A stretch of 64,000 bases of DNA from Sphingopyxis sp. Root154 (GTDB lineage: Bacteria; Pseudomonadota; Alphaproteobacteria; Sphingomonadales; Sphingomonadaceae), in contig NZ_LMGI01000003.1 of the NCBI RefSeq assembly GCF_001427105.1, positions 226,618 through 290,617 of the forward strand, given 5' to 3'. The notes beneath the pieces are model-generated. The model worked only from the letters and a program-made list of their open reading frames with translations, made no database searches and was not told where the DNA came from. Positions 62,392 through 64,000 of the stretch are shown one piece after another. Position 1 is the stretch's first letter; every line of letters begins with the position of its first letter. Position numbers and translations under genes: made by a program.

Positions 62392-63378
62392 ATGGAATTT
62401 CTGTTTGCCGACTGGCTGGGCACCCCGGCCTGGTTCTGGCTGTCGTTCATCGCGCTCGTCATCGCGCTCACCGCCTTCGACCTTGGCATCCTCAACAAGG
62501 AAAACAAGGAAATGGGGATCGGCGAGAGCCTGAAGCTCTCGGCGCTCTATATCGGCATCGCCACCGCGTTCGGCGCGTGGGTCTGGGCGGCGAAGGGCGG
62601 CGAGGCCGGCCTGCAATATTATACCGGCTTCTTCATCGAGAAGGCGCTGTCGATCGACAATATCTTCGTCATCTCGCTGATCTTCACCACCTTCGCGATC
62701 CCGCCGCGCTACCAGTATCGCGCGCTCCTGTGGGGCATCGTCGCGGTGATCGTGCTGCGCGGTATCATGATCGCGGGCGGCGCGGCGCTCGTCACCGAAT
62801 ATGGCTGGCTGCTCTATATCTTCGCGGCGTTCCTCGTATTCACCGGCGTGAAGATGCTGTTCGCGAGCGAAAAGCCGATGGACGTCGCGGGCAATCCGGT
62901 TGTCAAATGGCTGTCGCGCCGGATGCCGATCACCGAGCAATTGCACGGCGAGAAGTTCTTCGTGCGTGTGCCCGATACGAAAACGGGCAAGATCGTGCTC
63001 GCCGCAACGCCGCTGTTCCTCGCGCTCGTGGTGATCAATCTCGCCGACCTCGTCTTCGCGGTCGACAGCGTGCCGGCGATCTTTGCGATCACGACCGACA
63101 CCTTCATCGTCTACACGTCGAACATCATGGCGATCCTTGGCCTGCGCGCGCTCTATTTCGCGCTGTCGGCGATGGTCCACCGCTTCCATTATCTGAAATA
63201 TGCGCTCGCGCTCGTGCTTATCTTCATCGGGTCGAAGATATTCGTCGCCGACTTCGTCCTGGATGGCGCGAAGTTTCCGCCGCTGGTCAGCTTGGGCGTG
63301 ACGGTCGCACTGATCGCGGGCGGCATCATCTGGTCGCTGGTCAAGACGCGGGAGGAAGAAGCGGCGCTGCCGCAATAA
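62392..63378 (+). CDS. TerC/Alx-family membrane protein (probable metal-ion exporter)
   Basis: 328 residues, about nine spans. The TerC pattern is plain: SFIALVIALTAFDLGIL (Asp in the first span), FFIEKALSIDNIFVISLIF (EKALSxDN), RALLWGIVAVIVLRGIMI, and NLADLVFAVDSVPAIFAITTDTFIVYTSNIMAILGLRALYFAL. Acidic residues in these spans are thought to bind Mn2+ or Ca2+ in Alx/MeeF-type exporters. Many homologues are controlled by a Mn2+ riboswitch, none visible here. Confidence 0.92.
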   Translation: MEFLFADWLGTPAWFWLSFIALVIALTAFDLGILNKENKEMGIGESLKLSALYIGIATAFGAWVWAAKGGEAGLQYYTGFFIEKALSIDNIFVISLIFTTFAIPPRYQYRALLWGIVAVIVLRGIMIAGGAALVTEYGWLLYIFAAFLVFTGVKMLFASEKPMDVAGNPVVKWLSRRMPITEQLHGEKFFVRVPDTKTGKIVLAATPLFLALVVINLADLVFAVDSVPAIFAITTDTFIVYTSNIMAILGLRALYFALSAMVHRFHYLKYALALVLIFIGSKIFVADFVLDGAKFPPLVSLGVTVALIAGGIIWSLVKTREEEAALPQ

Positions 63379-63381
63379 AAA

Positions 63382-63415
63382 TGTCCGCCGGAAGCGCAAG
63401 GGCTTCCGACGGACA
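63382..63415. terminator. bidirectional intrinsic terminator between terC-like gene and aceA
   Basis: Fourteen-base arms TGTCCGCCGGAAGC (63382-63395) and GCTTCCGACGGACA (63402-63415) pair with one mismatch. On the minus strand the stem is followed by TTTTTATTGC, a good U-tract; on the plus strand by the weaker GGCTTTCCT. It ends the terC-like transcript and the aceA transcript. Confidence 0.75.
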
Positions 63416-63416
63416 G

Positions 63417-63436
63417 GCTTTCCTCCCCAGGAAAGC
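63417..63436. terminator. second stem-loop in the terC-aceA gap
   Basis: GCTTTCCT (63417-63424)-CCCC-AGGAAAGC (63429-63436), perfect eight-base arms, just beyond the first terminator. Possibly an accessory hairpin strengthening termination; it lacks its own U-run. Confidence 0.45.
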
Positions 63437-63518
63437 TCGGTAGGCGCGGGACGGGTCGCTGGCCCCGCGCCAAGATAGGCGACGCGGGGGTTGCAACGGG
63501 CCCCCGCGTCTAACTTGT

Positions 63519-64000
63519 TTACGCGGCGAACTGGTTCATCGTGTTGTCCTTGCCTGCGGCCTTGAGGGCCGCTTCGCCGGCGAAATATTCCTTATGATCG
63601 TCGCCGATGTCGCTGCCCGACATATTCTGGTGCTTCACGCAGGCGATACCCTGGCGGATCTCGGCGCGCTGGACACCCTTGACGTAACCCAGCATCGCTT
63701 CGTCGCCGAAATATTCCTTGGCGAGATTGTCGGTCGACAGCGCCGCGGTGTGATAGGTCGGCAGCGTGATCAGGTGGTGGAAGATCCCCGCCCGCTTCGC
63801 CGAATCGCGCTGGAAGGTGCGGATGCGGTTGTCGGCCTCGTCGCCGAGCGGCGTGCCGTCATAATCGACGCTCATCAGCTTGGCGCGGTCATAGGCGCTG
63901 ACGTCCTTGCCGTCCTTCTCCCAGGCATCGAACACCTGCTGGCGGAAGTTCAGCGTCCAGTTGAAGCTCGGCGAGTTGTTGTACGCGAGCTTCGCATTGG
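63519..64000 (-). CDS. aceA: isocitrate lyase, C-terminal part (runs off right edge)
   Basis: About 160 C-terminal residues of isocitrate lyase, the glyoxylate-shunt enzyme splitting isocitrate into glyoxylate and succinate. AKLAYNNSPSFNWT (the conserved active-site SPSFNW strand) is followed by FRQQVFDAWEKDGKDVSAYDRAKLMSVDYDGTPLGDEADNRIRTFQRDSAKRAGIFHHLITLPTYHTAAL and the tail with KGVQRAEIRQGIACVKHQNMSGSDIGDDHKEYFAGEAAL. The larger alphaproteobacterial form often has Asn at the position of Cys in YNCSPSFNW, as here. The start lies outside the window. A terminator follows at 63382-63415. Confidence 0.95.
   Translation of the reverse strand, partial: NAKLAYNNSPSFNWTLNFRQQVFDAWEKDGKDVSAYDRAKLMSVDYDGTPLGDEADNRIRTFQRDSAKRAGIFHHLITLPTYHTAALSTDNLAKEYFGDEAMLGYVKGVQRAEIRQGIACVKHQNMSGSDIGDDHKEYFAGEAALKAAGKDNTMNQFAA

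Overview
The window looks like a chromosomal segment of a high-GC alphaproteobacterium of the order Sphingomonadales, most like Sphingopyxis. The grounds are the strong G/C preference at third codon positions, the family set (DUF2794, DUF4170, UrcA, DUF4893, complex I accessory subunit, lipoyl-fused PDH E1 beta, GANTC sites ahead of a division gene) and the short extragenic palindromes. The genus is an inference from gene content; no rRNA or tRNA gene was seen.

Layout. 1-1.25 kb: a minus-strand operon (chorismate mutase, nu-class GST, truncated secreted protein) joined by GTGA overlaps. 1.36-5.6 kb: polyprenyl diphosphate synthase, DUF1801 protein, HrpB helicase, complex I accessory subunit. 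5.6-7.65 kb: DUF4170 gene and a four-gene YqjD/YqjE-like membrane-stress operon. 7.85-16 kb: enolase, S41 peptidase, XRE-cupin regulator, FtsB, PDH E1 alpha and beta, squalene/phytoene-synthase-like protein, CysE, DUF2794. 16-19.6 kb: membrane protein, SDR dehydrogenase and an OprP-like porin behind a Pho box. 19.7-27.2 kb: a HisKA_2/HWE histidine kinase, then pstS-pstC-pstA-pstB-phoU-phoB with a Pho box ahead of pstS. PhoR is not in the window.

27.18-28.70 kb is an AT-rich island, foreign by base composition. It carries two translationally coupled minus-strand genes: an unrecognised soluble protein that appears split by a frameshift, and a small protein with four membrane segments. This is the best candidate here for an undescribed accessory (possibly defence) module, and it sits exactly upstream of pstS.

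28.7-40.9 kb: small monooxygenase, membrane and secreted proteins, UvrA, a Slam-type outer-membrane translocator paired with a triple-barrel TbpB-like lipoprotein (a probable type XI secretion pair), and an M13 metallopeptidase. 40.9-48 kb: divergent BCCT transporter, small envelope proteins, UrcA protein, LytS/LytTR two-component pair next to a perfect 44-bp palindrome, and a MATE exporter. 48-64 kb: ValS, S9 peptidase, HPP membrane protein, amidohydrolase, zinc metallopeptidase, patatin plus 3-hydroxybutyrate dehydrogenase, DUF4893 lipoprotein, M20 hydrolase, alpha/beta hydrolase plus enoyl-CoA hydratase, DUF465 protein, TerC-family transporter, and the C-terminal part of isocitrate lyase running off the right edge.

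The clearest functional unit is the phosphate regulon: PhoB boxes stand before both the porin (outer-membrane uptake) and pstS (periplasmic capture), with PstCAB for inner-membrane import and PhoU/PhoB for signalling. All function calls come from reading motifs by eye, with no database search.
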